A stretch of 64,000 nt of DNA from Rubrivivax sp. (GTDB lineage: Bacteria; Pseudomonadota; Gammaproteobacteria; Burkholderiales; Burkholderiaceae_C). The translations under genes were made by a program, and so were the position numbers. The notes beneath the pieces are model-generated. The model did no database searches and was not told the DNA's origin. It was given only the letters and a program-made list of their open reading frames with translations. The DNA lies in contig JAUXRG010000108.1 of the NCBI GenBank assembly GCA_030681795.1, positions 62,001-126,000 on the forward strand. Reading direction: 5' to 3'. Position 1 is the stretch's first letter, and every line of letters begins with the position of its first letter. Below, piece after piece: positions 19,935-30,518 of the stretch.

Positions 19935-20125
19935 GTCTGCCCCGTCCCGGCGCGCTCGCGCCGGTAGCGCTGCACCATCGGCATCAACGGGTGGATGCGC
20001 CCCTGCCGCAGCGAGCGGCGAAAGAGCGGCTCGACTTCCGGCGCCACGGCAGGCACAGGCGCAGGCGCACCGGGCGGCGCCGGCGCGGGTTCGGGCGCCG
20101 AGGGCACGCGGGGCAGATCGCTCAC
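19931..20125 (-). CDS. Small proline-rich protein of unknown function within signalling operon
   Basis: A 64-residue protein I do not recognise. The first half is Pro/Ala-rich (PAPAPPGAPAPVPAV) and the second half is basic with FRRSLRQGRIHPLMPMVQRY. There is no signal peptide or membrane segment. It is supported as a gene by position: its ATG at 20125 overlaps the stop of the EAL regulator (20122-20125) and its stop overlaps the start of the HDOD gene (19931-19934), so it fits an unbroken chain of coupled genes. It could be an adaptor that tethers one of the receivers, which is speculation. Confidence 0.6.
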   Translation of the reverse strand: MSDLPRVPSAPEPAPAPPGAPAPVPAVAPEVEPLFRRSLRQGRIHPLMPMVQRYRRERAGTGQT

Positions 20126-21876
20126 ACCGCCTCCCCGTCCTGTTGCGGTACGAGCAACACCAGGCGTCCGCGCTCCTGGCCCGCCGCGCCGGCGGGGTCC
20201 ATGGGCTGCGTCAAGGCCCGGTAGGCGCGCCCTTCGATCCGCAGATCCACCGTGGGGCTGGCTTCGGGCAGGCGCTGGCCCAGCAAGGCCGGGAAAACAT
20301 CGTCGGCCATGCCCCCGATGGCGTCCAGCACCTGCGGCAGCAGCTGCACGGCGGCCCGGTTGGCGTAGGCGATCAGGCCTTCGGGGTCCAGCCCCAGCAC
20401 CGCCAGCGGCAGGTCGTCCAGCATCTTGCGTGCCCCGGCGGCGCTGGCCGCCAGGAGATCGGACTGCTCGCGTTGCGCCTCCAGCAGCCCGCTCAGGCGC
20501 AGGCTCAGCGCTTCCAGCTCGGCGTTGGCGTGCGCCACCTGGGCCGTCAGGCGCTTGTTCTCGTCGGCCAGCTCCTTCAGCCGGAAGGCCTCGGCCACAT
20601 GGCTGCGCAGCAGGTTGTCGTCCCAGGGCTTGGTCAGGAACTTGTAGATTGCGCCTTCATTGACGGCGTCGATGATGGATTGCAGCTCGGTGAATCCCGA
20701 TAGCGTCAGGCGCACGGTATCCGGGTACAAGGCCTTGGCACGGCGCAGGAATTCGATGCCGCTCATGCCCGGCATGCGCTGGTCGGACACGATGACATCG
20801 ACGGGCTGCTCGGCCAACCTCTGCAGGCCCTCCTCGCCGCCGCCGGCGGTGACGATCTGGTAGCCCTCGCGCCGGAACAGCCGCTTCAGGGCGGACAGGA
20901 TGTTCTCCTCGTCGTCCACCAGCAGCAGCGTGCGCTGCCGCTCACGCCTTCGCAGGTAGCGTGCCGGCAGGACCTTGGGCTCGCGCACCATGGCCTCGAT
21001 TTGGCCGGCAGGCACGGGTCTGCTGAAGTAGTGGCCCTGGATCTGGTCGCAGCCGTTGGCCGCCAGCAGGCTGAGCTGGCCTTCCGTCTCCACCCCTTCG
21101 GCCAGCACGCGCAGCTGCATGCCGTGGGCCATGGTGATGATCGCGCGAGTCACCGATACGCTTTCGGGCGAGGCGGTCACGTCGGGCACGAAGGTGCGGT
21201 CGACATTCACCATGTCGATCGGCATGCTCTGCAGCGCGCTGAGGCTGGAGGCGCCGGTACCGAAATCGTCCAGGGAAATCTGCACGCCGATGGCCCGGAG
21301 TTCGCGCAAGGCCGCTTTGGCGCGGCCGGGATCGGACATCAGGGCGGTCTCGGTCACCTCGATACCCAAGTCCGAGGGATCGGCACCGGTCTCGATGAGC
21401 GCGGCCTGAACGTCGCGCGCCAGGTCGCCCTGGCGAAACTGCACCGGCGAGATATTGACAGCGATGCGCAACGGCCGCAGCCCGGCGGATTGCCACGCCA
21501 CCGTCTGCAGGCAGGCCTGGCGCAGCGACCACGCGCCGATCGTATTCATGCAGCCGCAACGCTCGGCCAGTGGAATGAACTCCCCCGGCGAGACCTCGCC
21601 GAACTCGGCCGAGGTCCAGCGCATCAGGGCCTCCACACCGACGATTTCGCCGCTCTCCAGGCTCACCTGCGGCTGGTAGAGCAGGCGCAATTCGTCGCGC
21701 GCGATGGCCTGGCACAGCGCGGCGCCGAGTTGCTGCTCGCGCAGCGCCGGCACGCACTCCGCACTCATGCCACCGGCCGGCTCGGCGCCAGGGGCCGAGC
21801 ATTCGTGGCAGTGGCGGCGCGGGCCATGGTCGTGCCCGGCGCCAGCCTCCGCCAAGCAGCGAGTGACCGTGTCCAT
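20122..21876 (-). CDS. EAL-domain/receiver/PAS response regulator
   Basis: A 584-residue protein with an unusual order: EAL domain first (about residues 45-295), receiver second (about 313-430), then a coiled coil and a PAS-like C-terminal region (about 470-570). The EAL active-site motifs are largely intact: EALMRW, NISPVQF, ETALM, DDFGTG, AEGVET and the QGHYFSRP end, so it may hydrolyse c-di-GMP. The receiver has the acidic pair in LLLVDDEENI, the phospho-acceptor Asp in VIVSDQRMPG and Lys in FLTKPWDD. It is the first gene of the six-gene operon. The N-terminal 40 residues contain His and Cys clusters of unknown role. Confidence 0.9.
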   Translation of the reverse strand: MDTVTRCLAEAGAGHDHGPRRHCHECSAPGAEPAGGMSAECVPALREQQLGAALCQAIARDELRLLYQPQVSLESGEIVGVEALMRWTSAEFGEVSPGEFIPLAERCGCMNTIGAWSLRQACLQTVAWQSAGLRPLRIAVNISPVQFRQGDLARDVQAALIETGADPSDLGIEVTETALMSDPGRAKAALRELRAIGVQISLDDFGTGASSLSALQSMPIDMVNVDRTFVPDVTASPESVSVTRAIITMAHGMQLRVLAEGVETEGQLSLLAANGCDQIQGHYFSRPVPAGQIEAMVREPKVLPARYLRRRERQRTLLLVDDEENILSALKRLFRREGYQIVTAGGGEEGLQRLAEQPVDVIVSDQRMPGMSGIEFLRRAKALYPDTVRLTLSGFTELQSIIDAVNEGAIYKFLTKPWDDNLLRSHVAEAFRLKELADENKRLTAQVAHANAELEALSLRLSGLLEAQREQSDLLAASAAGARKMLDDLPLAVLGLDPEGLIAYANRAAVQLLPQVLDAIGGMADDVFPALLGQRLPEASPTVDLRIEGRAYRALTQPMDPAGAAGQERGRLVLLVPQQDGEAV

Positions 21877-21978
21877 GCCGGGTCATCGGCCGCCGCGGCG
21901 AAAACTGGAGCGTGCCGTCCACCGGAATGCCCCCGCCGAGGACAAGTCCACAGTGCGCAGGAATTGCGAGCGCCTCAG

Positions 21979-22003
21979 CGAAAACGGCGCCCGAAGGCGC
22001 CGT
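21979..22003 (-). terminator. Rho-independent terminator after tRNA-Val
   Basis: An eight-base-pair stem (21984-21991 with 21996-22003) closed by a four-base loop. Read on the minus strand it is followed by TTTTCG. It lies 17 bases past the tRNA 3' end, so it probably terminates the tRNA-Val transcript. The weak T run makes this moderately certain. Confidence 0.7.
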
Positions 22004-22019
22004 CGCATCTTGATGTCTG

Positions 22020-22094
22020 TGGTGGGCGGTGCAGGTTTCGAACCTGCGACCCCGTCGGTGTGAACGACGTGCTCTACCCCTGAGCTAACCGCCC
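22020..22094 (-). tRNA. tRNA-Val (anticodon CAC)
   Basis: Read on the minus strand, the sequence folds as a 75-base tRNA: acceptor GGGCGGT pairing with the 3' strand, D arm AGCTCAGGGGTAGAGC, anticodon stem CGTCG/CGACG with loop TTCACAC giving anticodon CAC (valine, codon GUG), and T arm CAGGTTCGAACCTG. The terminal CCA is encoded (complement at 22020-22022). It stands alone between the signalling operon and dnaQ. Confidence 0.96.
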
Positions 22095-22135
22095 GGTTGC
22101 CGGATGCCGGAACAGCTTTAAATTATGCCATGGCT

Positions 22136-22843
22136 TCAGGCGCCGGCTGCCTGGCGCCAGACGGTCTTGCCGCTGCTGGCCTTGTCGAGATCGACCAGCA
22201 AGGCTTCATGTTCGGCAAGCTCCTGCGCACTGGCTTGCAGCACCGGCAAGGCGAAGCGGCGCAGGTCGCAGGCCGGGTTGCGCAGCGCGCGCGCGCCGCC
22301 TTCGGCTGCATCGATGACCAGTGAATCCTGCCCCCGTGTCAGGCGCAGGTAGACCTCGGCCAGCAAGCCCGCGTCGAGCAGCGCGCCGTGCAGGTCGCGC
22401 CCGCTGTGGTCGACTTCCAGCCGCTTGCACAGGGCGTCCAGCGAGTTGCTCTTGCCCGGGAACCGCTCGCGCGCCATCAGCAGGCTGTCGGTGATGAGCG
22501 AGGCCTGCCCGGCAAACCGCTCCAGGCCCGCCCGCGCGAACTCGGCGTCGAGGAAGCCGAGGTCGAAGGCGGCGTTGTGGATGATGACCTCGGCCCCGGC
22601 CACGAAGGCCCGCAGCTCTTCGGCGATGGCGGCGAAGAGCGGCTTGTCGGCGAGGAAGGCGTCGGTGATGCCGTGCACGCGCAAGGCATCGGGGTGGCTG
22701 CTGCGCTGCGGGTTGACGTAGTGGTGCAGCCTGCGCCCGGTGGGGCGGCGGTTGTCGAATTCGATGCAGCCGACCTCCACGATGCGGTCGCCGGCCTGTG
22801 CACTCAGGCCCGTGGTTTCGGTGTCGAGGAAGACCTGTCTCAT
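22136..22843 (-). CDS. dnaQ: DNA polymerase III epsilon subunit (3'-5' proofreading exonuclease)
   Basis: A 235-residue DEDDh exonuclease, the proofreading subunit of the replicative polymerase. Exo I ([10 protein letters not shown]), Exo II ([11 protein letters not shown]) and Exo III ([14 protein letters not shown], preceded by DHSGRDL) are intact. The C-terminal tail, which in DnaQ contacts the alpha subunit, is present but short. Start ATG at 22843 (MRQVFLDTE) overlaps the stop of lgt by four bases, so the two genes are coupled. Length is close to E. coli DnaQ (243). Confidence 0.93.
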   Translation of the reverse strand: MRQVFLDTETTGLSAQAGDRIVEVGCIEFDNRRPTGRRLHHYVNPQRSSHPDALRVHGITDAFLADKPLFAAIAEELRAFVAGAEVIIHNAAFDLGFLDAEFARAGLERFAGQASLITDSLLMARERFPGKSNSLDALCKRLEVDHSGRDLHGALLDAGLLAEVYLRLTRGQDSLVIDAAEGGARALRNPACDLRRFALPVLQASAQELAEHEALLVDLDKASSGKTVWRQAAGA

Positions 22844-23655
22844 GGTTGCAATGCTACCGGCGCGGCGCGGCGGCCGAACCACCCCCACAGGGCAGCGCCC
22901 CCCACGATCATCGGCACGCACAGCCACTGGCCCATGCTCATGCCCAGGGCCAGCAGGCCCAGGTAGCTGTCGGGCTCGCGGAAATACTCGGCCACGAAGC
23001 GCAACACGCCGTAGCCGAAGACGAAGGCCGCCGCCACCTGGCCCGTGGCGCGCTCGAGCCGGCCATAGAACCACAGCAGCACGAACAGCAGCAGCCCTTC
23101 GAGCAGGAATTGGTAAACCTGCGAGGGATGGCGCGGCAGCAGGCTGCCGCTCTGCGGGAACGCCATCGCCCAGGGCAACGAGGCATCGGCGGCCCGGCCC
23201 CAGAGCTCGCCATTGATGAAGTTGCCCACGCGCCCGGCCGCCAGCCCGGTGGGCACGCAAGGCGCCACCACGTCCATGACCTGCAGGAAGGAGCGCTTGC
23301 GCGAGCGCGCAAACCAGGCCATGGCGGCCACCACGCCGAGCAACCCGCCGTGAAAGGACATGCCGCCCCGCCACACCATCAGGATCTCGGCCGGGTTGGC
23401 CAGGTACTGCCCGGGCTTGTAGAACAGCGCATAGCCGATGCGGCCACCCAGCACCACGCCCAGCACGCCATAGAACAGCAGGTCCTCCACGTCGCGGCGG
23501 GTCCAGCCGGCGCGTGCAAAGTGCGGCAGCCGCACGCGTCGACCGGCCAGGTAGAGAAACAGGCCGAAGGCGGCCACATAGGTCAGGCCATACCAGTGGA
23601 TCTGCAGCGGCCCGAGGGCCAGCGCCACCGGGTCGAACTGGGGGTGCACGAGCAT
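22840..23655 (-). CDS. lgt: Prolipoprotein diacylglyceryl transferase
   Basis: A 271-residue inner-membrane enzyme that transfers diacylglycerol from phosphatidylglycerol to the lipobox Cys of prolipoproteins, the first step of lipoprotein maturation. The Lgt signature [14 protein letters not shown] is present, as are IHWYGLTY near the N-terminus and the [12 protein letters not shown] segment. About seven membrane segments can be traced. ATG at 23655 is preceded by a sense-strand AGGAG-type site (complement of GGGTCTCCTGG). It is divergent from ilvD with 83 bases between the starts. Confidence 0.95.
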   Translation of the reverse strand: MLVHPQFDPVALALGPLQIHWYGLTYVAAFGLFLYLAGRRVRLPHFARAGWTRRDVEDLLFYGVLGVVLGGRIGYALFYKPGQYLANPAEILMVWRGGMSFHGGLLGVVAAMAWFARSRKRSFLQVMDVVAPCVPTGLAAGRVGNFINGELWGRAADASLPWAMAFPQSGSLLPRHPSQVYQFLLEGLLLFVLLWFYGRLERATGQVAAAFVFGYGVLRFVAEYFREPDSYLGLLALGMSMGQWLCVPMIVGGAALWGWFGRRAAPVALQP

Positions 23656-23738
23656 CGAGGGTCTCCTGGGGCAGGCGGTGATTGTCCATGCCGCGCGGGG
23701 CCGGCCCGATAAACTCGCGGCTGGACACGGAGAACCCC

Positions 23739-25415
23739 ATGAGCTTCAACCGCCGCAGCAAGAACATCACCGAGGGCGTCGCGCGCGCGCCCAACCGCAG
23801 CATGTACTACGGCATGGGCTACACCGAGGGCGATTTCGGCAAGCCCATGATCGGCGTGGCCAACGGGCACAGCACCATCACGCCCTGCAACTCGGGCCTG
23901 CAGAAGCTGGCCGATGCGGCCGTCGTGGCGCTGCACGAGGCCGGCGCCAACCCGCAGGTCTTCGGCGTGCCGACCATTTCCGACGGCATGGCCATGGGGA
24001 CCGAGGGCATGAAGTACAGCCTGGTCTCGCGCGAGGTGATCGCCGACTGCGTGGAGACCTGCGTCGGCGGCCAGTGGATGGACGGCGTGCTCGTCATCGG
24101 CGGCTGCGACAAGAATATGCCCGGCGGCATGATGGGCATGTTGCGCGCCAACGTGCCGGCGGTCTATGTCTACGGCGGCACCATCCTGCCCGGCAAGTAC
24201 AAGGGGCAGGACCTGAATATCGTCAGTGTCTTCGAAGCCGTGGGCCAGTTCAGCGCCGGCAAGATGACCGAAGAGGACTTCTGCCAGATCGAACGCCGCG
24301 CCATCCCCGGCAGCGGCTCCTGCGGCGGCATGTACACCGCCAACACCATGAGTTCGGCCTTCGAGGCGCTGGGCATGAGCCTGCCCTTCGCCAGCACCAT
24401 GGCCAACGTCGAGGACCCCATCGTCGCCCACACCCAGGCCGCGGCGCGCGTGCTGGTCGAGGCGGTGAAGGCCGACCTCAAGCCGCGCGACATCGTCACC
24501 CGCAAGAGCATCGAGAACGCCGTGGCGGTGATCATGGCCATCGGCGGCAGCACGAATGCCGTGCTGCACTTCCTGGCCATCGCGCATGCGGCCGAAGTCG
24601 AATGGAGCATCGACGACTTCGAGCGCGTGCGCCGCAAGGTGCCGGTGCTGTGCGACCTCAAGCCCAGCGGCAAGTACCTGGCCATCGACCTGCACCGCGC
24701 CGGCGGCATCCCGGCGGTGATGAAGGTGCTGCTGGACGCCGGGCTGCTGCACGGCGATTGCATGACGATCACCGGCAAGACCGTGGCGCAAAACCTCGCC
24801 GGGCTGCCGCCGCTGCGCGCCGACCAGGAGGTCATCCGCCCGATCAGCAACCCGATGTACGCCGAAGGCCACCTGGCCATCCTCAAGGGCAACCTCAGCC
24901 CCGAAGGCTGCGTGGCCAAGATCACCGGCCTGAAGAACCCCGTGATCACCGGCCCGGCACGGGTATTCGAAGACGAGCAGAGCGCGCTGGCCGCCATCAT
25001 GGCGAACAAGATTGCGGCCGGCGACGTGATGGTGCTGCGCTACCTGGGCCCCAAGGGCGGCCCGGGCATGCCCGAAATGCTGGCGCCCACCGGCGCACTC
25101 ATCGGCCAGGGCCTGGGCGAGAGCGTGGGCCTGATCACCGACGGCCGCTTCTCCGGCGGCACCTGGGGCATGGTGGTGGGCCATGTGGCGCCCGAGGCCT
25201 ACGCCGGCGGTGTCATCGCGTTCGTGAACGAGGGCGACAGCATCACCATAGACGCCCATCGGCTCCGGCTCCAGCTGAACGTGGACGCGGCCGAAATCGA
25301 GCGCCGCCGCGCGGCCTGGGTCCAGCCGCAGCCACGCTACACGCGCGGCGTGCTGGCCAAGTTCGCCCGCAATGCCAGCAGCGCCAGCACCGGCGCGGTG
25401 CTCGACGGGGACTGA
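23739..25415 (+). CDS. ilvD: Dihydroxy-acid dehydratase
   Basis: A 558-residue Fe-S enzyme that dehydrates dihydroxy acids in isoleucine and valine synthesis. Family motifs are clear: [16 protein letters not shown], the cluster-binding Cys in [10 protein letters not shown] and in [14 protein letters not shown], and the C-terminal [17 protein letters not shown] at 23739 (MSFNRRSKN) follows CACGGAGAACC, a good ribosome binding site; a longer in-frame start upstream lacks one. Length matches IlvD/EDD family members. No other ilv genes are adjacent. Confidence 0.96.
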   Translation: MSFNRRSKNITEGVARAPNRSMYYGMGYTEGDFGKPMIGVANGHSTITPCNSGLQKLADAAVVALHEAGANPQVFGVPTISDGMAMGTEGMKYSLVSREVIADCVETCVGGQWMDGVLVIGGCDKNMPGGMMGMLRANVPAVYVYGGTILPGKYKGQDLNIVSVFEAVGQFSAGKMTEEDFCQIERRAIPGSGSCGGMYTANTMSSAFEALGMSLPFASTMANVEDPIVAHTQAAARVLVEAVKADLKPRDIVTRKSIENAVAVIMAIGGSTNAVLHFLAIAHAAEVEWSIDDFERVRRKVPVLCDLKPSGKYLAIDLHRAGGIPAVMKVLLDAGLLHGDCMTITGKTVAQNLAGLPPLRADQEVIRPISNPMYAEGHLAILKGNLSPEGCVAKITGLKNPVITGPARVFEDEQSALAAIMANKIAAGDVMVLRYLGPKGGPGMPEMLAPTGALIGQGLGESVGLITDGRFSGGTWGMVVGHVAPEAYAGGVIAFVNEGDSITIDAHRLRLQLNVDAAEIERRRAAWVQPQPRYTRGVLAKFARNASSASTGAVLDGD

Positions 25416-25421
25416 TGCACG

Positions 25422-25769
25422 TCAGTGACGCCGGTCGCGGTGCGGCGCGTCGGCCCCGTGGCTGGCCTGCGTGGGGTCGGCGGTCTCGCCCAGGCGTCGG
25501 GCATTTTCCTTGCGCGCCTCGGAGGCATTGCGCTGCCGGCGCGAGGTCAGGCCCAGGGCGTGCATCGCCTTTTCGCGGCGATCGGCCTTGCGCGCTTCCA
25601 TCTTCTCCATCACCTTGCGCTTCGTCCAGCCGCTGGAGTCGGCAAACTCCCACCACAGCACGGCCAGGGCAAAGGGTGCCAGCACGATCCACCATGACCA
25701 ATGGGCGAACGGGCCCCACTCGGCCAGCTTGGCCGCGAGCAGCAACACTCCGATGATGACCATGGGCAT
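25422..25769 (-). CDS. Small Trp-rich protein (TIGR04438 type)
   Basis: A 115-residue protein with one N-terminal membrane segment (residues about 3-18 and 25-45: VIIGVLLLAAKL, then WSWWIVLAPFALAVLWWEF) and a basic, charged cytosolic tail (KRKVMEKMEARKADRREK). It resembles the small Trp-rich proteins annotated as TIGR04438, known mainly from Burkholderiales and without known function. ATG at 25769 has AGGAG eight bases upstream on the sense strand; an alternative ATG is at 25763. Its start codon overlaps the start proposed for the divergent cytochrome gene. Confidence 0.75.
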   Translation of the reverse strand: MPMVIIGVLLLAAKLAEWGPFAHWSWWIVLAPFALAVLWWEFADSSGWTKRKVMEKMEARKADRREKAMHALGLTSRRQRNASEARKENARRLGETADPTQASHGADAPHRDRRH

Positions 25770-26094
25770 GACGCGTTCTCCTGTGGCCACTGTAGCGCAA
25801 GCAGTGGCTTGGGTGCTGCTGCTCGGCAACCCCCTGATGGCAGCTGCCAACGCGGAACTGGCGCGCGACAAGCGCTGCATGAACTGCCACGCGCTCGAAC
25901 GCAAGATCGTCGGCCCGTCGTTCCAGGACGTGGCGCGGCGCTATGCCGGCAAACCCGGGGTGGCGCCCACCCTGGTGCAAAAGACCGTCAAGGGCGGCGG
26001 CGGCGCCTGGGGGCCGGTGCCCATGGCTGCCAACCCGCAGGTCACGCCCGAGGAAGCGCGCAAGCTCGTGGCCTGGGTGCTGAGCCTGAAATGA
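25768..26094 (+). CDS. Class I c-type cytochrome, c551/c552-like
   Basis: A small periplasmic electron carrier, 108 residues with signal peptide (hydrophobic VAWVLLLGNPLMAAANA). The haem-binding motif CMNCH is near residue 38 and the axial Met ligand is in VPMAANPQVTPEEARKL. A C-terminal helix closes the fold, as in cytochromes c551/c552. Start is uncertain: ATG at 25768 gives a good signal peptide but has no evident ribosome binding site and overlaps the divergent start codon; GTG at 25783 or ATGs at 25753-25762 are alternatives. It converges on acs. Confidence 0.8.
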   Translation: MTRSPVATVAQAVAWVLLLGNPLMAAANAELARDKRCMNCHALERKIVGPSFQDVARRYAGKPGVAPTLVQKTVKGGGGAWGPVPMAANPQVTPEEARKLVAWVLSLK

Positions 26095-26095
26095 A

Positions 26096-26127
26096 CAAGG
26101 CGGGGCGGTGCCCCGCGTCCCGCCTTG
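26096..26127. terminator. Bidirectional terminator hairpin between cytochrome c gene and acs
   Basis: A nine-base-pair inverted repeat (CAAGGCGGG at 26096-26104 with its complement at 26119-26127) between the convergent stops at 26094 and 26143. The inner part can also pair. There is no strong T run on either strand, so termination efficiency is uncertain, but position supports the call. Confidence 0.55.
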
Positions 26128-26142
26128 CGGATGCCGGTTCGA

Positions 26143-28119
<1,977 letters not shown>

Positions 28120-28273
28120 ATTTGTCTCCTGGCAGAGGAATGAGGATCCTGGGCCGGACGAAAGCTAAGGGCTCGCTCTGACGGACCGCTTACGAAGCGT
28201 GCAATCCGTCCTGGTGGGGAAACTACAATTTCAGGCCAGGGGATTACCCCCGACGAGCCCGAGGCCGCACCCC

Positions 28274-28876
28274 ATGTCCGAGACTGAACCTGTCCAACGC
28301 GGTCGGATGCACCCGCTGCCCCGCTTCATCTTCGCCACGCGATGGCTGCAACTGCCGCTGTACCTGGGGCTGATCGTCGCGCAGTGCGTGTACGTCTTCC
28401 ACTTCTGGGTCGAGCTCACCCACCTCATCTCGGCGGCTTTCGGCGATACCCACGCGCTGCAGTTGCTGGTGACGAGCATCGGCTACCGCGCCGACCCGAG
28501 CTGGGTGCCCAAGCTCGACGAGACGGTGATCATGCTCGTGGTGCTGGGCCTGATCGACGTGGTCATGATCAGCAACCTGCTGATCATGGTCATCGTCGGT
28601 GGCTACGAGACCTTCGTCTCGCGCATGTACCTCGAAGACCACCCCGACCAGCCCGAATGGTTGAGCCATGTCAACGCCTCGGTGTTGAAGGTCAAGCTGG
28701 CCACGGCCATCATCGGCATCAGCTCGATCCATCTGCTCAAGACCTTCATCAACGCCCAGAACTACTCGGACAAGGTGCTGCTGTGGCAGACCGTGATCCA
28801 CATCGCCTTCTTGCTCTCGGCCCTGGCCATCGCCCTCGTCGACCGCCTGCTGGCACCGAGCAAACCCCACGACTGA
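28274..28876 (+). CDS. YqhA/UPF0114 family (TIGR00645-like) membrane protein
   Basis: A 200-residue inner-membrane protein of the YqhA family, function unknown. It has four predicted membrane segments: about residues 20-42 (LYLGLIVAQCVYVFHFWV), 80-105 (VIMLVVLGLIDVVMISNLLIMVIVGGYETFVS), 140-155 and 173-192. The conserved stretch VGGYETFVSRMYL(E) is visible. ATG at 28274 (MSETEPVQRG) is used; GTG/ATG codons further upstream would add a non-conserved segment. The class I fumarase starts 14 bases downstream, so they likely share a transcript. Confidence 0.88.
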   Translation: MSETEPVQRGRMHPLPRFIFATRWLQLPLYLGLIVAQCVYVFHFWVELTHLISAAFGDTHALQLLVTSIGYRADPSWVPKLDETVIMLVVLGLIDVVMISNLLIMVIVGGYETFVSRMYLEDHPDQPEWLSHVNASVLKVKLATAIIGISSIHLLKTFINAQNYSDKVLLWQTVIHIAFLLSALAIALVDRLLAPSKPHD

Positions 28877-28890
28877 AACGGGACCCCGCC

Positions 28891-30423
28891 ATGAGCATCA
28901 CCACCATCCGCGCCAACGACCTCGTCGAATCCATCGCCGCCGCCCTGCAGTACATCAGCTACTACCACCCCGCCGACTTCATCACCCACCTCGCCCGTGC
29001 CTATGAGAAGGAGGCCTCGCCCGCGGCCAAGGACGCCATCGCGCAGCTCCTCACCAATTCGAAGATGTGTGCCGAGGGCCGCCGCCCCATCTGCCAGGAC
29101 ACCGGCATCGTCAACGTCTTCCTGAAGATCGGCATGGACGTGCGCTTCGACGGGGGCTTCGCCAGCGGCATCGAGGATGTCGTCAACGAAGGCGTGCGCC
29201 GCGGCTACCTGAATACCGACAACAAGCTGCGCGCCTCGGTCCTCTCGGACCCGATCTTCGAGCGCAAGAACACCAAGGACAACACGCCGGCAGTGATCCA
29301 CATGACCGTGGTGCCCGGCAACAAGCTCGACGTCACCGTCGCGGCCAAGGGCGGCGGCAGCGAAAACAAGAGCAAGTTCATCATGATGAACCCGAGCGAC
29401 AACCTGGTCGACTGGGTCATGAAGACCGTGCCCACCATGGGTGCGGGCTGGTGCCCGCCGGGCATGCTGGGCATCGGCGTCGGCGGCACGGCGGAGAAGG
29501 CCATGCTGCTGGCCAAGGAAGTGCTGATGGAGCCCATCGATATGTTCGAGCTGCTCGCGCGCGGGCCGGCCAACAAGCTGGAAGAACTGCGCATCGAGCT
29601 TTACGAGAAGGTCAACGCCCTGGGCATAGGCGCGCAAGGCCTGGGCGGGCTGACCACGGTGCTCGACGTGAAGATCGCCACCTACCCCACCCATGCGGCC
29701 AGCAAGCCGGTGGCCATGATCCCCAACTGCGCCGCCACCCGCCACGCCCATATCGTGCTCGACGGCTCCGGCCCGGCCTTCATGACGCCACCCGACCTGA
29801 GCCTGTGGCCCGACGTGAAGTGGGCGCCCGACTACAACAAGAGCCGCCGCGTCGACCTGAACACGCTCACCCGCGAAGAGGTGGCGACCTGGAAGCCCGG
29901 CGACACCCTGCTGCTCAACGGCAAGATGCTCACCGGCCGCGACGCCGCGCACAAGCGCATCCAGGACATGCTGGCCCGGGGCGAGAAGCTGCCGGTGGAC
30001 TTCACCAACCGGGTCATCTACTACGTCGGCCCGGTCGACCCGGTGCGCGACGAGGTGATGGGCCCGGCCGGCCCGACCACCGCCACGCGCATGGACAAGT
30101 TCACCGAGATGATGCTGGCGCAGACCGGCCTCATCGCGATGATCGGCAAGGCCGAGCGCGGCCCGGCGGCCATCGAAGCCATCAAGAAGCACAAGAGTGC
30201 CTACCTGATGGCCGTGGGCGGCGCGGCCTACCTGGTGGCCAAGGCGATCAAGGGTGCGCCGGTGGTGGGATTCGCCGACCTGGGCATGGAAGCCATCTAC
30301 GAGTTCGATGTCGTCGACATGCCGGTGACCGTGGCCGTGGATGCGCAAGGCACCAGCGTGCACCAGACCGGGCCGGCCGAATGGCAGGCGCGCATCGGCA
30401 AGATCCCCGTCACCGTGGCCTGA
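28891..30423 (+). CDS. Fumarate hydratase, class I (iron-sulfur type)
   Basis: A 510-residue class I fumarase, an oxygen-sensitive [4Fe-4S] enzyme that interconverts fumarate and malate. Typical segments are RRPICQDTGIVNVF (first cluster Cys), the GGSENKSKF segment, MIPNCAATRHAHIVLDGSG (second Cys) and GRDAAHKRIQDM in the C-terminal domain. The N-terminal alpha domain and C-terminal beta domain are in one chain, as in FumA/FumB. ATG at 28891 follows GGACCCCGCC. A large inverted repeat follows the stop codon. Confidence 0.94.
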   Translation: MSITTIRANDLVESIAAALQYISYYHPADFITHLARAYEKEASPAAKDAIAQLLTNSKMCAEGRRPICQDTGIVNVFLKIGMDVRFDGGFASGIEDVVNEGVRRGYLNTDNKLRASVLSDPIFERKNTKDNTPAVIHMTVVPGNKLDVTVAAKGGGSENKSKFIMMNPSDNLVDWVMKTVPTMGAGWCPPGMLGIGVGGTAEKAMLLAKEVLMEPIDMFELLARGPANKLEELRIELYEKVNALGIGAQGLGGLTTVLDVKIATYPTHAASKPVAMIPNCAATRHAHIVLDGSGPAFMTPPDLSLWPDVKWAPDYNKSRRVDLNTLTREEVATWKPGDTLLLNGKMLTGRDAAHKRIQDMLARGEKLPVDFTNRVIYYVGPVDPVRDEVMGPAGPTTATRMDKFTEMMLAQTGLIAMIGKAERGPAAIEAIKKHKSAYLMAVGGAAYLVAKAIKGAPVVGFADLGMEAIYEFDVVDMPVTVAVDAQGTSVHQTGPAEWQARIGKIPVTVA

Positions 30424-30429
30424 CGAACC

Positions 30430-30490
30430 CTTGAACGGCCCCGGCGCCGAAGCGCACGTATGGCGCTTCGGCCGTTGCCAGCCGTTCAAG
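30430..30490. terminator. Nested inverted repeat after fumarase gene
   Basis: Outer arms CTTGAACGGC (30430-30439) and its complement (30481-30490) enclose an inner ten-base-pair hairpin (30446-30455 with 30463-30472, loop of seven). It starts six bases after the fumarase stop and ends before the YciO-like start at 30519. It may terminate transcription, but no T run follows, so an attenuating or protecting role for the mRNA 3' end is equally possible. Confidence 0.5.
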
Positions 30491-30518
30491 GCCTTCCGGC
30501 CTTACACGCGCAGGCAAA

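Noticed and set aside
28187..28199. Small hairpin CGCTT-ACG-AAGCG between acs and the YqhA-type gene
   Set aside because: The five-base stem is too short to support a regulatory call on its own.
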